Counted from the stretch's first letter, positions 26,361 to 34,992 are shown. The stretch: DNA of 64,000 bases from Actinoallomurus soli (GCF_024055715.1 NZ_JAMXMV010000005.1:124001-188000); one strand, 5' to 3'. The notes: generated by a model from the letters alone, not told the origin. A program made the numbers and translations.

Positions 26361-26445
26361 GCTGGAGTGAGGCCGCCGCAGCGAGTGGAGTGGCCGGGGG
26401 AGGAACGAGTCCGGCCGCGGAGCGAGTGAGAAGGTCGAGCGACCA
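26268..26445 (+). repeat. two tandem 89-nt repeats between pcaI and pcaJ
   Basis: Copies at 26268-26356 and 26357-26445 are almost identical. Each begins with ATGAGCTGGAG, the same bases that begin pcaJ at 26446, so the unit carries a copy of the pcaJ start. Each copy also contains GGGGGAGG. Because the unit is 89 bases, each mini-ORF of 30 codons plus stop overlaps the next ATG by four bases. Confidence 0.95.
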
Positions 26446-26449
26446 ATGA
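26357..26449 (+). CDS. mini-ORF 2 in the pcaI-pcaJ repeat
   Basis: Near-identical second copy; the last residues read SSDQ instead of SSGQ. Its stop overlaps the pcaJ ATG at 26446, completing a chain of four overlapping reading frames. Translation is not proven. Confidence 0.3.
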   Translation: MSWSEAAAASGVAGGGTSPAAERVRRSSDQ

Positions 26450-27081
26450 GCTGGAGCAGGGACGAGATCGCCGCGCGGGCGGCGGCGGAGCTCTCCGACG
26501 GGATGTACGTCAATCTGGGCATCGGGCTGCCGACGCTCATCCCGGGGCACCTGCCCGCGGGTGTGGACGTGGTGATCCACTCGGAGAACGGCGTGCTGGG
26601 CGTCGGCCCGTACCCGGCCGAGGACGAGGTCGACCCCGACCTGATCAACGCGGGCAAGGAGACGGTGACGATCCGTCATGGGGCGTCGTTCTTCGACTCG
26701 GCGATGTCCTTCGGGATGATCCGCGGGGGGCACGTCGACCTGGCCGTGCTGGGCGCCATGCAGGTGTCGGTCCGCGGCGACCTGGCGAACTGGGCCGTTC
26801 CCGGGAAGATGATCAAGGGGATGGGTGGGGCGATGGACCTCGTCCACGGCGCCCGGCGGGTGATCGTGGTGATGGAGCACACCGCCAAGGACGGCAGCCC
26901 GAAGATCGTCGAAGAGTGCTCTCTGCCGCTGACCGGCGCGTCGTGCGTCCAGCGGATCATCACCGACCTGGGCGTGCTGGACGTCACCCCGGACGGCCTC
27001 GTCCTCGTCGAGACCGCGCCCGGCGTGAGCGAACAGGAGATCCGCGACCGCACCGAACCCCCGATCGGAGCATCTCGATGA
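26446..27081 (+). CDS. pcaJ: 3-oxoadipate CoA-transferase subunit beta
   Basis: A 211-residue beta subunit of the CoA-transferase. [15 protein letters not shown] near residue 24 and the SENG motif near 48 contain the catalytic glutamate that becomes the CoA thioester. [15 protein letters not shown] and [10 protein letters not shown] are further family blocks. Together with PcaI it activates 3-oxoadipate to the CoA ester. Its start region ATGAGCTGGAG is duplicated twice just upstream. The stop overlaps the pcaH ATG (ATGA), giving translational coupling. Confidence 0.93.
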   Translation: MSWSRDEIAARAAAELSDGMYVNLGIGLPTLIPGHLPAGVDVVIHSENGVLGVGPYPAEDEVDPDLINAGKETVTIRHGASFFDSAMSFGMIRGGHVDLAVLGAMQVSVRGDLANWAVPGKMIKGMGGAMDLVHGARRVIVVMEHTAKDGSPKIVEECSLPLTGASCVQRIITDLGVLDVTPDGLVLVETAPGVSEQEIRDRTEPPIGASR

Positions 27082-27749
27082 CCGACCCGAATCCGCCCTA
27101 TCTGTACCCGCCGTACGGGAGCACGCCGCTGCGGGCGCCGTCCCGGCCGCTGGTCATGCCCGAGTACGGGCCCGACGCGATCGAGCTGGTCAGCCCCGTC
27201 TTCGGCCACGAGGAACTGGGCGTGCTCGACAACGACCTGACCAAGCACCACTCCGGCGACCCGCTCGGGGAGCGGATCGTCGTCACCGGCCGGGTCCTGG
27301 ACTCCACCGGCCGCCCCGTCCCGGGCGCGCTGGTCGAGATCTGGCAGGCGAACGCCGCCGGGCGCTACATCCACCTGCGCGAGCAGCATCCGGCGCCGCT
27401 GGACCCGAACTTCACCGGCGCCGGCCGCTGTCTCACCGACGCCGACGGCCGGTACCGCTTCGTCACGATCAAACCGGGCGCCTACCCGTGGGGGAACCAC
27501 CACAACGCCTGGCGGCCCGCGCACATCCACTTCTCGGTCTTCGGGACGGCGTTCACGCAGCGGCTGGTCACCCAGATGTACTTCCCGGGCGACCCGCTGT
27601 TCGCCTACGACCCGATCTTCCAGTCGATCCCCGACGAGAAGGCCAGGGAACGCCTCGTCTCCCGGTTCGACATCGACACGACCGTGCCGGACTGGGCCCT
27701 CGCCTACCAGTGGGACATCATCCTCGGCGCGACCCCGATGGAGGCCTGA
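27078..27749 (+). CDS. pcaH: protocatechuate 3,4-dioxygenase beta subunit
   Basis: A 223-residue intradiol dioxygenase subunit carrying the non-haem Fe(III) site. The tyrosine of AGRYIH, and the tyrosine and two histidines in the [19 protein letters not shown] region, match the four iron ligands. [23 protein letters not shown] is the intradiol signature. It opens the aromatic ring of protocatechuate between the hydroxyls to give 3-carboxy-cis,cis-muconate. ATG overlaps the pcaJ stop, and its own stop overlaps the pcaG ATG. Confidence 0.95.
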   Translation: MTDPNPPYLYPPYGSTPLRAPSRPLVMPEYGPDAIELVSPVFGHEELGVLDNDLTKHHSGDPLGERIVVTGRVLDSTGRPVPGALVEIWQANAAGRYIHLREQHPAPLDPNFTGAGRCLTDADGRYRFVTIKPGAYPWGNHHNAWRPAHIHFSVFGTAFTQRLVTQMYFPGDPLFAYDPIFQSIPDEKARERLVSRFDIDTTVPDWALAYQWDIILGATPMEA

Positions 27750-28297
27750 TGACCGAGCGGCACATGACCACCCCCTCGCAGACGGTCGGCCCGTTCTTCG
27801 GCTACGCCCTGCCGTACGCCGACGGTCCGTACGTCGTGCCGGAGTGGCATCCGGACGCGATCCGGATCCGCGGCCGGGTCCTGGACGGCGCCGGCGAGCC
27901 GCTCCCGGACGCGCTCGTGGAGATCTGGCAGGCGGACGCGGACGGCAACGTCGCCCGGGGCGGCGGTGCGCTGCGGCGCGCCGGCAAGGACTTCTCCGGC
28001 TTCGGCCGCTGCGGCACCGACGCGGCCGGGAACTACTGGTTCTCCACGCTCAAGCCCGGCGGCCCGGCCCCGCACATCGCGGTGCTGGTCTTCGCCCGCG
28101 GCCTGCTCAAGCCGGTCGCGACCCGCATCTACTTCCCGGGCGAGCCCGGCAACGCCACGGACCCCGTGCTGTCCGCGGTGCCGGACGACCGGCGTGACAC
28201 GCTGGTCGCCGTACGGGAGGGCGAGCGGTCCTACCGCTTCGACGTCCACCTGCGTGGAGAACGGGAGACGGTCTTCTTTGAACGGTACTTCGGCTGA
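27749..28297 (+). CDS. pcaG: protocatechuate 3,4-dioxygenase alpha subunit
   Basis: A 182-residue alpha subunit with the same fold as PcaH ([23 protein letters not shown]) but without the iron-ligand set, as in all alpha subunits. It begins with TPSQTVGPFFGYALP, the typical N-terminus. ATG 27749 overlaps the pcaH stop as TGATG. It completes the alpha-beta dioxygenase. Its 3' end overlaps the start of pcaB. Confidence 0.94.
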   Translation: MTERHMTTPSQTVGPFFGYALPYADGPYVVPEWHPDAIRIRGRVLDGAGEPLPDALVEIWQADADGNVARGGGALRRAGKDFSGFGRCGTDAAGNYWFSTLKPGGPAPHIAVLVFARGLLKPVATRIYFPGEPGNATDPVLSAVPDDRRDTLVAVREGERSYRFDVHLRGERETVFFERYFG

Positions 28298-29531
28298 CCT
28301 GCTGTCCCCGGTCGCCGCCGGAACCGCGGCCGAGGCGGCGACGTCCGCCGAGGCGTGGGTGCGCGCCCTGATCGACGCGGAGGCGGCCCTGGCCCGGGCC
28401 CAGGCCCGGCTCGGGCTGGTCTCCGATGACGTCGCGCGCGCCCTCGCCGGCGCCCGGATCGACCCGGCCGACCTGGCCGTACGGGCGCGCGGCGCGGGCA
28501 ACCCGGTCGTGCCGCTCGTCGCCGCGCTCCGCGAGGTCGCGGGCGACCAGGTCCACGCCGGCGCGACCAGCCAGGACATCATGGACACCGCCGCGATGCT
28601 GGTCGCCTCGCACGTCCGCGCGACGATCCTCGCGGACCTCGGCCGTACGGCGGACGCCCTCGCCGGCCTGGCCCGCCGGCACCGGGACACCCCCATGGCG
28701 GGGCGGACCCTCGGCCGGCAGGCCGTGCCCACCACCTTCGGGCTGCGGGCCGCCGGCTGGCTCACCGCGGTCGCAGAGGCACGGGACCGGCTCGCGGCCG
28801 TGCGGCTGCCCGCCCAGCTCGGCGGTGCCGCCGGGACCCTGGCCGCGCTCGGCACCGCCGACCTGCTGCCGCTGTTCGCCGAGGAGACCGGACTGGCCGA
28901 GCCGGTGCTGCCCTGGCACACGCTGCGCGCGCCCGTCGCCGAACTCGGCGCCGCGCTCGCCCTGGTCGCCGGCGCCCTCGGCAAGATCGCCACGGATGTC
29001 GTGCTGCTCGCCCAGACCGAGATCGGGGAGGTCGCCGAGCCGGCCGCGCCCGGACGCGGCGGGTCCTCGGCGATGCCGCACAAGCGCAACCCGGTGCTCG
29101 CCACGATGATCAGGTCCGCCGCGCTGCGGGTTCCCGCGTACGTCCAGATCCTGTTCGCCGCGCAGACCGCCGGCCTCGACCGGCCGACGGGGGAGTGGCA
29201 CGCGGAGTGGCAGCCGTTCAACGACTGCCTGCGCCTGGTCGGCGGCGCCGCCGAGACCGCCGCCGAGTTGACCGCGGGCCTGGAGGTACTCCCGGACCGC
29301 ATGCGCGCCAACCTCCGCGACGAACTCCTCGCCGAGTACGTCGCCGGCCGGCTCGCCGAACGGGAGGGCCGGGCGGCCGCCAAGGAGACGGTCGCGCGGG
29401 CGGTCCGCGAGGGACGCCCACTCGGCGACCTGCTCGCGGAGGACATCGACCTGGCCGAGGTGATCGGCCGCGCGCCGGAACTCGTCGACCGCGCCCTCGA
29501 CGCCTACGCCGGAAAGGACCGGAGTGAGTGA
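28278..29531 (+). CDS. pcaB: 3-carboxy-cis,cis-muconate cycloisomerase
   Basis: A 417-residue member of the fumarase/aspartase superfamily. The signature GSSAMPHKRNPV near residue 260 closes the active site, and GATSQDIMDTAAM near 95 is the second conserved block. It converts carboxymuconate to 4-carboxymuconolactone. TTG at 28278 is chosen because GGGAG lies ten bases upstream; this gives a 20-base overlap with pcaG. An in-frame GTG at 28254 is the alternative. The 3' end overlaps pcaD by eight bases. Confidence 0.9.
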   Translation: MNGTSADLLSPVAAGTAAEAATSAEAWVRALIDAEAALARAQARLGLVSDDVARALAGARIDPADLAVRARGAGNPVVPLVAALREVAGDQVHAGATSQDIMDTAAMLVASHVRATILADLGRTADALAGLARRHRDTPMAGRTLGRQAVPTTFGLRAAGWLTAVAEARDRLAAVRLPAQLGGAAGTLAALGTADLLPLFAEETGLAEPVLPWHTLRAPVAELGAALALVAGALGKIATDVVLLAQTEIGEVAEPAAPGRGGSSAMPHKRNPVLATMIRSAALRVPAYVQILFAAQTAGLDRPTGEWHAEWQPFNDCLRLVGGAAETAAELTAGLEVLPDRMRANLRDELLAEYVAGRLAEREGRAAAKETVARAVREGRPLGDLLAEDIDLAEVIGRAPELVDRALDAYAGKDRSE

Positions 29532-30273
29532 GCTGAACCATCGTCTCGACGGCCCGGAGGAGGCGCCCGTCCTGATCCTGGGCCCCTCCCTCGGCACGAC
29601 CCTCGACCTGTGGCGGCCGCAGCTGCCGGCCCTGACCGGCTCGTGGCGGACCCTCCGGTTCGACCTCCCCGGCCACAACGGTTCCCCCGCGCTCCACGGC
29701 TCGGTCGCGGACTTCGCGGACGCGGTCGTGGACCTGCTCGACGGCCTCGGCGTCGGCCGCGCGGCCTACGCCGGAGTGTCCCTGGGCGGGGCGATCGGCA
29801 CCAGCCTCGCGCTGCGTTACCCGGACCGGCTGACGAGCCTGGCCCTGTGCTGCACCTCGGCCCGGTTCGGGGACCCGGGCCCGTGGCACGAGCGCGCCGC
29901 GCGGGTCCGGGCGGGCGGACTCGAGCCGCTGACCGGCATGTTCCTCGAACGCTGGTTCACCGCCGGTTACGCAGGCCCCGGTGTGGCCGCCGTACGGGAC
30001 ATGCTCCGGCGGATCGACCCGGAGGGGTACGCCGCGTGCTGCGAGGCGCTCGCCGGCTTCGACGTCCGGGACCGGCTCGGCGACGTGACCGCCCCCACGG
30101 TGATCATCGCGGGTGCCGTGGACGTGGCCACCCCGCTCGACCACGCCGAGATCCTCGCCGGCGGCATCCCGGGCGCGGAGCTCGTCGTGGTGCCCGGGGC
30201 CCATCTGGCCGGCCTGGAGAACCCCGGTCCGGTCACCGAGGCGCTGGTACGCCACGTGGAGAGGACGGCATGA
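29524..30273 (+). CDS. pcaD: 3-oxoadipate enol-lactonase
   Basis: A 249-residue alpha/beta hydrolase. The nucleophile elbow is GVSLGG near residue 86, the acid lies in IIAGAVDVATP, and the histidine in PGAHLAGLENP. It hydrolyses 3-oxoadipate enol-lactone to 3-oxoadipate. In many actinomycetes this domain is fused to the decarboxylase as PcaL; here pcaD and pcaC are separate but overlap (ATGA). GTG start lies within the end of pcaB. Confidence 0.92.
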   Translation: MSELNHRLDGPEEAPVLILGPSLGTTLDLWRPQLPALTGSWRTLRFDLPGHNGSPALHGSVADFADAVVDLLDGLGVGRAAYAGVSLGGAIGTSLALRYPDRLTSLALCCTSARFGDPGPWHERAARVRAGGLEPLTGMFLERWFTAGYAGPGVAAVRDMLRRIDPEGYAACCEALAGFDVRDRLGDVTAPTVIIAGAVDVATPLDHAEILAGGIPGAELVVVPGAHLAGLENPGPVTEALVRHVERTA

Positions 30274-30647
30274 GCGAGGGAATGAGGGTTCGCCGGGAGG
30301 TCCTCGGCGACGCGCACGTCGACCGCGCGCAGGCCCGTACGACGGAGTTCACCGCCGACTTCCAGGACTTCATCACGCGGTACGCGTGGGGGGAGATCTG
30401 GACCCGGCCCGGCCTGGACCGCCGGACGCGCAGCTGCATCACGCTGACCGCGCTGGTCGCCCGCGGGCACCTGGACGAACTCGCGATGCACGTGCGCGCC
30501 GCCGTCCGCAACGGCCTCACGGTCGACGAGATCAAGGAGGTCCTGCTGCAGACCGCGGTATATTGCGGTGTCCCGGCGGCCAACTCCGCCTTCGCGGTGG
30601 CCCAGCGGGTCCTCGCGGAGGAAGGGCTCATCGCCGAGAGTGAGTGA
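30270..30647 (+). CDS. pcaC: 4-carboxymuconolactone decarboxylase
   Basis: A 125-residue all-helical protein of the AhpD/CMD family. Conserved blocks are DFQDFITRYAWGEIWTRPG, RTRSCITLTALVARGHLDEL and EIKEVLLQTAVYCGVPAAN. It decarboxylates 4-carboxymuconolactone to the enol-lactone used by PcaD. ATG overlaps the pcaD stop. It is the last enzyme gene of the run; 116 bases follow before the next gene. Confidence 0.94.
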   Translation: MSEGMRVRREVLGDAHVDRAQARTTEFTADFQDFITRYAWGEIWTRPGLDRRTRSCITLTALVARGHLDELAMHVRAAVRNGLTVDEIKEVLLQTAVYCGVPAANSAFAVAQRVLAEEGLIAESE

Positions 30648-30763
30648 TCGATTTCTCTCCGTGTTCGCTCTGAGCGTAATCTGTCGCTCACGCTCCGCGT
30701 CGGCGGGTGCGTGATCGAGTTCCCCGATCCCCCCAGGGAACGCGAAGCACGGGAGGTAGGGTC

Positions 30764-31231
30764 ATGGACGTGGCGGACACCGAGCGGCGGATCAGCCAGC
30801 TCAACAACGACGTTTACGCGATCTACGACCAGCTGACGATCATTCAGCAGACGCAGCAGTCGCACGGTCGCCAGCTGACGGCACACGGCCGTCAGCTGGC
30901 GGAGCATGGCCGTCAGCTGACAGAACATGGCCGTCAGCTGACCGAGCAAAGCCGTCAGCTGACCGAGCACGGCCGTCAGCTGGCGTCCCTGAACGACACG
31001 GTCACCCGCATCTGGACCACCCAGCAGGACCACGGCGAGCGGCTCAACCACCTCGACAGCGCCATCGCGGTGCTGACCGAGAAGGTCGAAGGGTACGACG
31101 AGCGCTTCGCCCAGGTCGACCAGCGGTTCGGGCAGATCGACGAGCGGTTCGGGCAGATCGACGAGCGGCTCGACGAGCAGGGCAGGAAGCTGGACCTGAT
31201 CATCGAGGCGCTGAACATCCGCGCCAACTGA
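30764..31231 (+). CDS. heptad-repeat coiled-coil protein, unknown function
   Basis: A 155-residue protein built almost wholly of seven-residue repeats. Residues 33-75 contain six HGRQLTE-type units, and 105-140 contain three FGQIDER/FAQVDQR-type units, so two long coiled coils are predicted. There is no signal peptide or membrane segment. ATG 30764 follows GGGAGG at good spacing. The repeats are also visible in DNA as near-identical 21-base units. It lies inside the pca/pob cluster and is followed by a strong terminator. I do not recognise a family; a scaffold or filament role can only be guessed from the coiled coils. Confidence 0.75.
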   Translation: MDVADTERRISQLNNDVYAIYDQLTIIQQTQQSHGRQLTAHGRQLAEHGRQLTEHGRQLTEQSRQLTEHGRQLASLNDTVTRIWTTQQDHGERLNHLDSAIAVLTEKVEGYDERFAQVDQRFGQIDERFGQIDERLDEQGRKLDLIIEALNIRAN

Positions 31232-31242
31232 TCGGGGCGCTC

Positions 31243-31276
31243 ACGCCCCGCGACCCGGTGCCGGGTCGCGGGGCGT
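31243..31276. terminator. terminator hairpin, perfect 16-bp stem
   Basis: ACGCCCCGCGACCCGG pairs perfectly with the arm after a two-base loop (TG). It stands between the coiled-coil gene and the IclR gene and should end the pca transcript. No U-tract follows. Confidence 0.8.
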
Positions 31277-31314
31277 TGCCTATCGTGAAGGTCCAGGGTG
31301 AGAAAGCGGGAGCG

Positions 31315-32097
31315 ATGCCGAGTGTCGATCGCCCGCCCAGCGTGGCGGGCAAGGTGATGGCCATTCTCGAGTCGTTCGCGCCCGGCGGCGTCCGGCTGAC
31401 CCTCACCGAGATCTGCGGCCGCGCGGGGCTGCCGCTCGCCACGGGGCATCGCCTCGTCCGGGAGCTGACCGGCGGCGGCTTCCTCGAACGCCTGCCCGAC
31501 GGGTCGTACCGCATCGGAACCCGTCTGTGGCGCATCGGTGCACAGGCCTCGGCGGCGCGGAGCCTGCGCGAGCTCGCCCTGCCGCACATGGAGGAGCTGT
31601 ACGCGGCCACCCACGAGAACGTCCAGCTCGCGGTGCTCAGCGGCGACAAGGCGCTCTACCTCGAACGGCTGCGCGGACCCCGGTCGGTGCCGATCGTGAC
31701 GCGGGTCGGGGCCGAGCTCCCGTTGCACGCCACGGGGGTGGGCATGATCCTGCTCGCCTTCGCCGAGGGCGACTTCGCCGAGAAGGTCATCGCACAGGGG
31801 CTGCCGTCGTACACCCCCCACACCGTCACCGACGCCGATCGCCTGCGGGCGTGTCTCGTGGAGGTGCGGCGCTCCGGATACGCCGTGACCCGTGAGGAGA
31901 TGTCCCTCGGGACCTGCTCGGTCGCGGCCCCGGTCCGTGACCCCGCCGGTGCGGTGTTCGCGGCGTTGTCGCTCGTCACCCGGCGGAACGTCGTGGATCT
32001 GCGGCGTCTGGTGCCGGCGGTCCTCGCGGCGGCGAACGCGCTGGCCCGGGACGTCGACGCCCATGGCGGTTCCGCTGAGTGGAAGGACTGGGGGTGA
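31315..32097 (+). CDS. IclR-family regulator of the pca/pob genes
   Basis: A 260-residue IclR protein. A winged helix-turn-helix covers about residues 8-65 (LTEICGRAGLPLATGHRLVRELTGGGFLE), and the effector-binding domain about 80-255 (LPLHATGVGMILLAF, GYAVTREEMSLGTCSVAAPV). Related proteins (PcaR, PobR, PcaU) control protocatechuate and 4-hydroxybenzoate genes. Its place between pcaC and pobA, and two matching 15-bp inverted repeats in front of pcaI and pobA, support the same role here. ATG 31315 is preferred over an upstream in-frame start inside the terminator. Activator or repressor mode cannot be told. Confidence 0.88.
   Translation: MPSVDRPPSVAGKVMAILESFAPGGVRLTLTEICGRAGLPLATGHRLVRELTGGGFLERLPDGSYRIGTRLWRIGAQASAARSLRELALPHMEELYAATHENVQLAVLSGDKALYLERLRGPRSVPIVTRVGAELPLHATGVGMILLAFAEGDFAEKVIAQGLPSYTPHTVTDADRLRACLVEVRRSGYAVTREEMSLGTCSVAAPVRDPAGAVFAALSLVTRRNVVDLRRLVPAVLAAANALARDVDAHGGSAEWKDWG
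32070..32084. promoter_or_regulatory. 15-bp inverted repeat upstream of pobA (likely IclR operator)
   Basis: TTCCGC-TGA-GTGGAA lies inside the last codons of the iclR gene, 68 bases before the pobA ATG. It pairs as a palindrome with one G-T mismatch and resembles the perfect repeat at 25461-25475 before pcaI in 13 of 15 bases. Confidence 0.5.
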
Positions 32098-32152
32098 CAA
32101 CGGGGGCGCCGGCGCGAGGATCGTGCCGAGGACATTCGAAAGAGGATGATCG

Positions 32153-33316
32153 ATGCGCACCCAAGTCGCGATCGCCGGGGCCGGACCCGCCGGACTGCTG
32201 CTCTCCCACCTGCTGCGGCTGCGCGGCATCGACTCGGTCGTACTGGAGAGCCGGGACCGCGCGTACGTGGAGAAGCGGCAGCGGGCCGGGATGCTGGAGC
32301 AGGGCACCGTGGACGTACTCCGCGAGAGCGGCGTCGGAGAACGGCTCGATCGCGAAGGCCTCACCCATCACGGCCTCGAACTCCGCTTCGCCGGCGCCGC
32401 GCACCGGATCCCGCTGTCCGAGCTGACGGGCGGGCGCACGGTGACGGTCTACGCGCAGACCGAGATCGTCAAGGACCTGATCGCCGCGCGGCTGGCCGCC
32501 GGGGGAGAGATCCACTTCGAGGCCGAGGTGCTGGAGGTCGACCCGAGCACGCCGACGGTGACCTTCCGTCGTGACGGGCGCGTCGAGACGCTGGAGTGCG
32601 ACGTCATCGCGGGCTGTGACGGCTTCCACGGCGTGTGCCGCCCGGCCGTTCCGGACACGCGGATCCGCGAGCGCGAGTACCCCTTCGCGTGGCTGGGCAT
32701 CCTCGCCGACGTCCCGCCGTCGACGGACGAGCTGATCTACGCCTACAGCGAGCGCGGGTTCGCGCTGCACAGCCTGCGCTCCCCGAAGATCAGCAGGCTG
32801 TATCTCCAGGTCGACCCCGCCGAGGACCTCGCCGCGTGGCCCGACGAGCGGATCTGGTCCGAGCTGCGCGCGCGGTTCGCCACCGACGACGGCTGGGAGC
32901 TGCGGGACGGGCCGATCCTGGAGAAGTCGATCACGCCGATGCGCAGCTTCGTCGCGGAGCCGATGCGCCACGACCGCCTGTTCCTCGCGGGAGACGCCGC
33001 GCACATCGTGCCGCCCACCGGAGCGAAGGGCCTGAACCTCGCGATCTCCGACGTCGTCGTCCTCGCCGAGGCGCTGGGCGCCTGGTACGGCTCCGGGACG
33101 ACCGGGCTGCTCGACGCCTACTCCGACACCTGCCTGCGCCGGGTGTGGCGGGCCGAGCACTTCTCGTACTGGATGACGACGCTGCTGCACAAGGACCCGC
33201 GCCAGGACGCCTTCGGGCATCGGCTTCAGCTGTCCCACCTGGAGTACGTCGCCGCGTCCACGGCGGCCGCGACGACGCTCGCCGAGAACTACGTCGGCGC
33301 CGCGCCCTTGCTCTGA
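32153..33316 (+). CDS. pobA: 4-hydroxybenzoate 3-monooxygenase
   Basis: A 387-residue class A flavoprotein hydroxylase. The FAD motif GAGPAG is at residues 9-14, the second FAD/NADPH block CDGFHGVCR near 158, and the GDAAH motif LFLAGDAAHIVPPTGAKGLN in two parts near 280. AGMLEQGTVD and SHLEY match known PobA proteins. It hydroxylates 4-hydroxybenzoate to protocatechuate using NAD(P)H and oxygen, feeding the pca genes upstream. AAAGAGG precedes the start. Adjacency to the IclR gene suggests induction by 4-hydroxybenzoate. Confidence 0.93.
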   Translation: MRTQVAIAGAGPAGLLLSHLLRLRGIDSVVLESRDRAYVEKRQRAGMLEQGTVDVLRESGVGERLDREGLTHHGLELRFAGAAHRIPLSELTGGRTVTVYAQTEIVKDLIAARLAAGGEIHFEAEVLEVDPSTPTVTFRRDGRVETLECDVIAGCDGFHGVCRPAVPDTRIREREYPFAWLGILADVPPSTDELIYAYSERGFALHSLRSPKISRLYLQVDPAEDLAAWPDERIWSELRARFATDDGWELRDGPILEKSITPMRSFVAEPMRHDRLFLAGDAAHIVPPTGAKGLNLAISDVVVLAEALGAWYGSGTTGLLDAYSDTCLRRVWRAEHFSYWMTTLLHKDPRQDAFGHRLQLSHLEYVAASTAAATTLAENYVGAAPLL

Positions 33317-33332
33317 GGATGTGGGCGGACGG

Positions 33333-34178
33333 TCAGAAGATCCCCTTGGGCGGGGGAGGCGACGGGCGGGCGGTCGCGTCGGTGACCGGGGCGGCCCCGG
33401 CCGTGAACCGCGCCAGCTCATCCCCGTCCAGGACCCGGCCGGGGAAGGGGTCCCCGGCGGCCCTGCGGGTGAGCTCCGCCACGGGCGGAGGTGTCCGCCC
33501 GGCGATGAGGATCAGATTGCCGAACCGGCGGCCGCGCAGCACGGCGGGATCGGCGATGAGGCACACCTCCGGGAGGACGGCCCGCAGCGTCGCGACCTGC
33601 GCCCGGGCGAAGGACAGCGGTGCGCCGTCGGCGACGTTCGCGGCGTACCACCCGTCCGCGCGCAGCGCCCGGGCCACGGCGCCGGCGAACTCCACGGTCG
33701 TCAGGTGCGCGGGCGACCGGGTTCCCGCGTACGCGTCACCGACCACCAGGTCGAAGGAGTCCTCGTGGGCCCGCGTCAGGACCTCACGGGCGTCGCCGTG
33801 CCGGATCCGGATCCGATGGCCCTTCTCCAGCGGGAGTTCGCGCCGGACGAACTCGATGAGCGCCGCGTCGACCTCGACCACCTGCTGGGTCGAGCGCGGC
33901 CGGGTCGCGGCGACGTAGCGCGGCAGGGTGAGGGCGCCGCCGCCCAGGTGCAGCACCCGCAGCGGACGCCGCTCCGGAGCCGCCAGGTCGACGACGTGGC
34001 CGAGCCGCCGCACGTACTCGAAGTCGAGGTAGGCCGGGTCGTCGAGGTCCACGTGGGACTGCGGCGCGCCGTCCAGCATGAGGACGTGGGCCCGGGGGCG
34101 GTAGGGATCGGGGACCAGCTGCGCGATGCCGGAGTCGACCTTCGCCTCCACGGTTCGAGCGCTCTGCCGGTGTGCCAC
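33333..34178 (-). CDS. spermidine-synthase-like methyltransferase-fold protein
   Basis: A 281-residue protein with the Rossmann fold of spermidine synthases and class I methyltransferases. Motif I is VLHLGGGALTLPRY near residue 75, the acidic ribose site VVEVDAALIEF follows, then GDAREVL, and FDLVVGDAYAG in place of the DxxD/PxGP catalytic motif. Many actinomycete proteins annotated as spermidine synthase look like this and probably do not make polyamines. It is convergent with pobA and divergent from the conserved unknown gene at 34248. Substrate unknown. Confidence 0.8.
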   Translation of the reverse strand: MAHRQSARTVEAKVDSGIAQLVPDPYRPRAHVLMLDGAPQSHVDLDDPAYLDFEYVRRLGHVVDLAAPERRPLRVLHLGGGALTLPRYVAATRPRSTQQVVEVDAALIEFVRRELPLEKGHRIRIRHGDAREVLTRAHEDSFDLVVGDAYAGTRSPAHLTTVEFAGAVARALRADGWYAANVADGAPLSFARAQVATLRAVLPEVCLIADPAVLRGRRFGNLILIAGRTPPPVAELTRRAAGDPFPGRVLDGDELARFTAGAAPVTDATARPSPPPPKGIF

Positions 34179-34247
34179 CGGCCCACATTAATGGACCTGC
34201 GCGCCGAACGAAGATCGCGATACCGTGCGTGCTGCCAGAAAGGGGGC

Positions 34248-34982
34248 ATGGTGGCGAAACTGAACCAGATCATCGCCGTCGAGAAGGGGATCAAGAGCGG
34301 GACGCTCCGCGACCTGACCGACGCTCATCACGGGCTGCAGAAGCAGGCTCTGCTGTCCGGCATCTCGCGTACCTACCAGCCGAAGGACGAGGAGGGCGAG
34401 CAGCTTCCGCCCGAGTCGACCCGGGTGCAGGTGAAGGCCGATGAGGTTCTGCGCCGGACGGCCGAGATCATGACGCGGCTGTTCGACGTGACCGCCACCA
34501 AGGACTGGGCGAACTGCGAGGCCAGGGCGGACGTCACGGTCGACGGCCAGACGCTGCTGCGGGACGTCCCCGTCACGTACCTGCTCTTCCTGGAGAAGCA
34601 GCTCACCGACCTGCACACCTTCGTCAAGAAGCTTCCGGCGCTGGACGCCGCCGAGACCTGGGCGTTCGACGACTCCGCGGACGCCTGGCGGACCGAGCCG
34701 GTACGCACGATCCGTACGAAGAAGGTCCCGCGTAACCACGTCAAGGCGGAGGCGACGGACAAGCACCCGGCGCAGGTGGAGGTCTACTACGAGGACGTCG
34801 CCGTCGGCTACTGGACCACGGTGAAGTTCTCCGGCGCGCTGCCCGCCCGGCGGATCAACGAGCTGCTGGAGCGGGTGGAGAAACTGCAGCAGGCCGTGAA
34901 GTTCGCCCGGGAGGAGGCGAACGGGACCGAGGTCACCGACCGGCGGGTCGGAGACGTGGTCTTCCGCTACCTCTTCGGGTAA
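34248..34982 (+). CDS. conserved actinobacterial protein of unknown function, next to permuted tRNA-like RNAs
   Basis: A 244-residue soluble protein that I believe belongs to a conserved family annotated DUF7873; no enzyme motif is visible. It starts MVAKLNQIIAVEKGIKSGT, has a charged central part (RTIRTKKVPRNHVKAEATDK), the tryptophan-rich EDVAVGYWTTVKFSG, a C-terminal coiled-coil-like helix (RINELLERVEKLQQAVKF) and ends VVFRYLFG. AAAGGGGG precedes ATG 34248. The protein is rich in basic residues in the middle, compatible with RNA binding. Two permuted tRNA-like RNAs lie 50-300 bases downstream on the same strand, which raises the idea of a ribonucleoprotein or RNA-processing partner; that link is inference only. 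Confidence 0.7.
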   Translation: MVAKLNQIIAVEKGIKSGTLRDLTDAHHGLQKQALLSGISRTYQPKDEEGEQLPPESTRVQVKADEVLRRTAEIMTRLFDVTATKDWANCEARADVTVDGQTLLRDVPVTYLLFLEKQLTDLHTFVKKLPALDAAETWAFDDSADAWRTEPVRTIRTKKVPRNHVKAEATDKHPAQVEVYYEDVAVGYWTTVKFSGALPARRINELLERVEKLQQAVKFAREEANGTEVTDRRVGDVVFRYLFG

Positions 34983-34992
34983 CGTCTCAGAC

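Noticed and set aside
26268-26445. Insertion-sequence remnant between pcaI and pcaJ
   Set aside because: No inverted ends or transposase; the unit duplicates the local pcaJ start, so tandem duplication explains it better.
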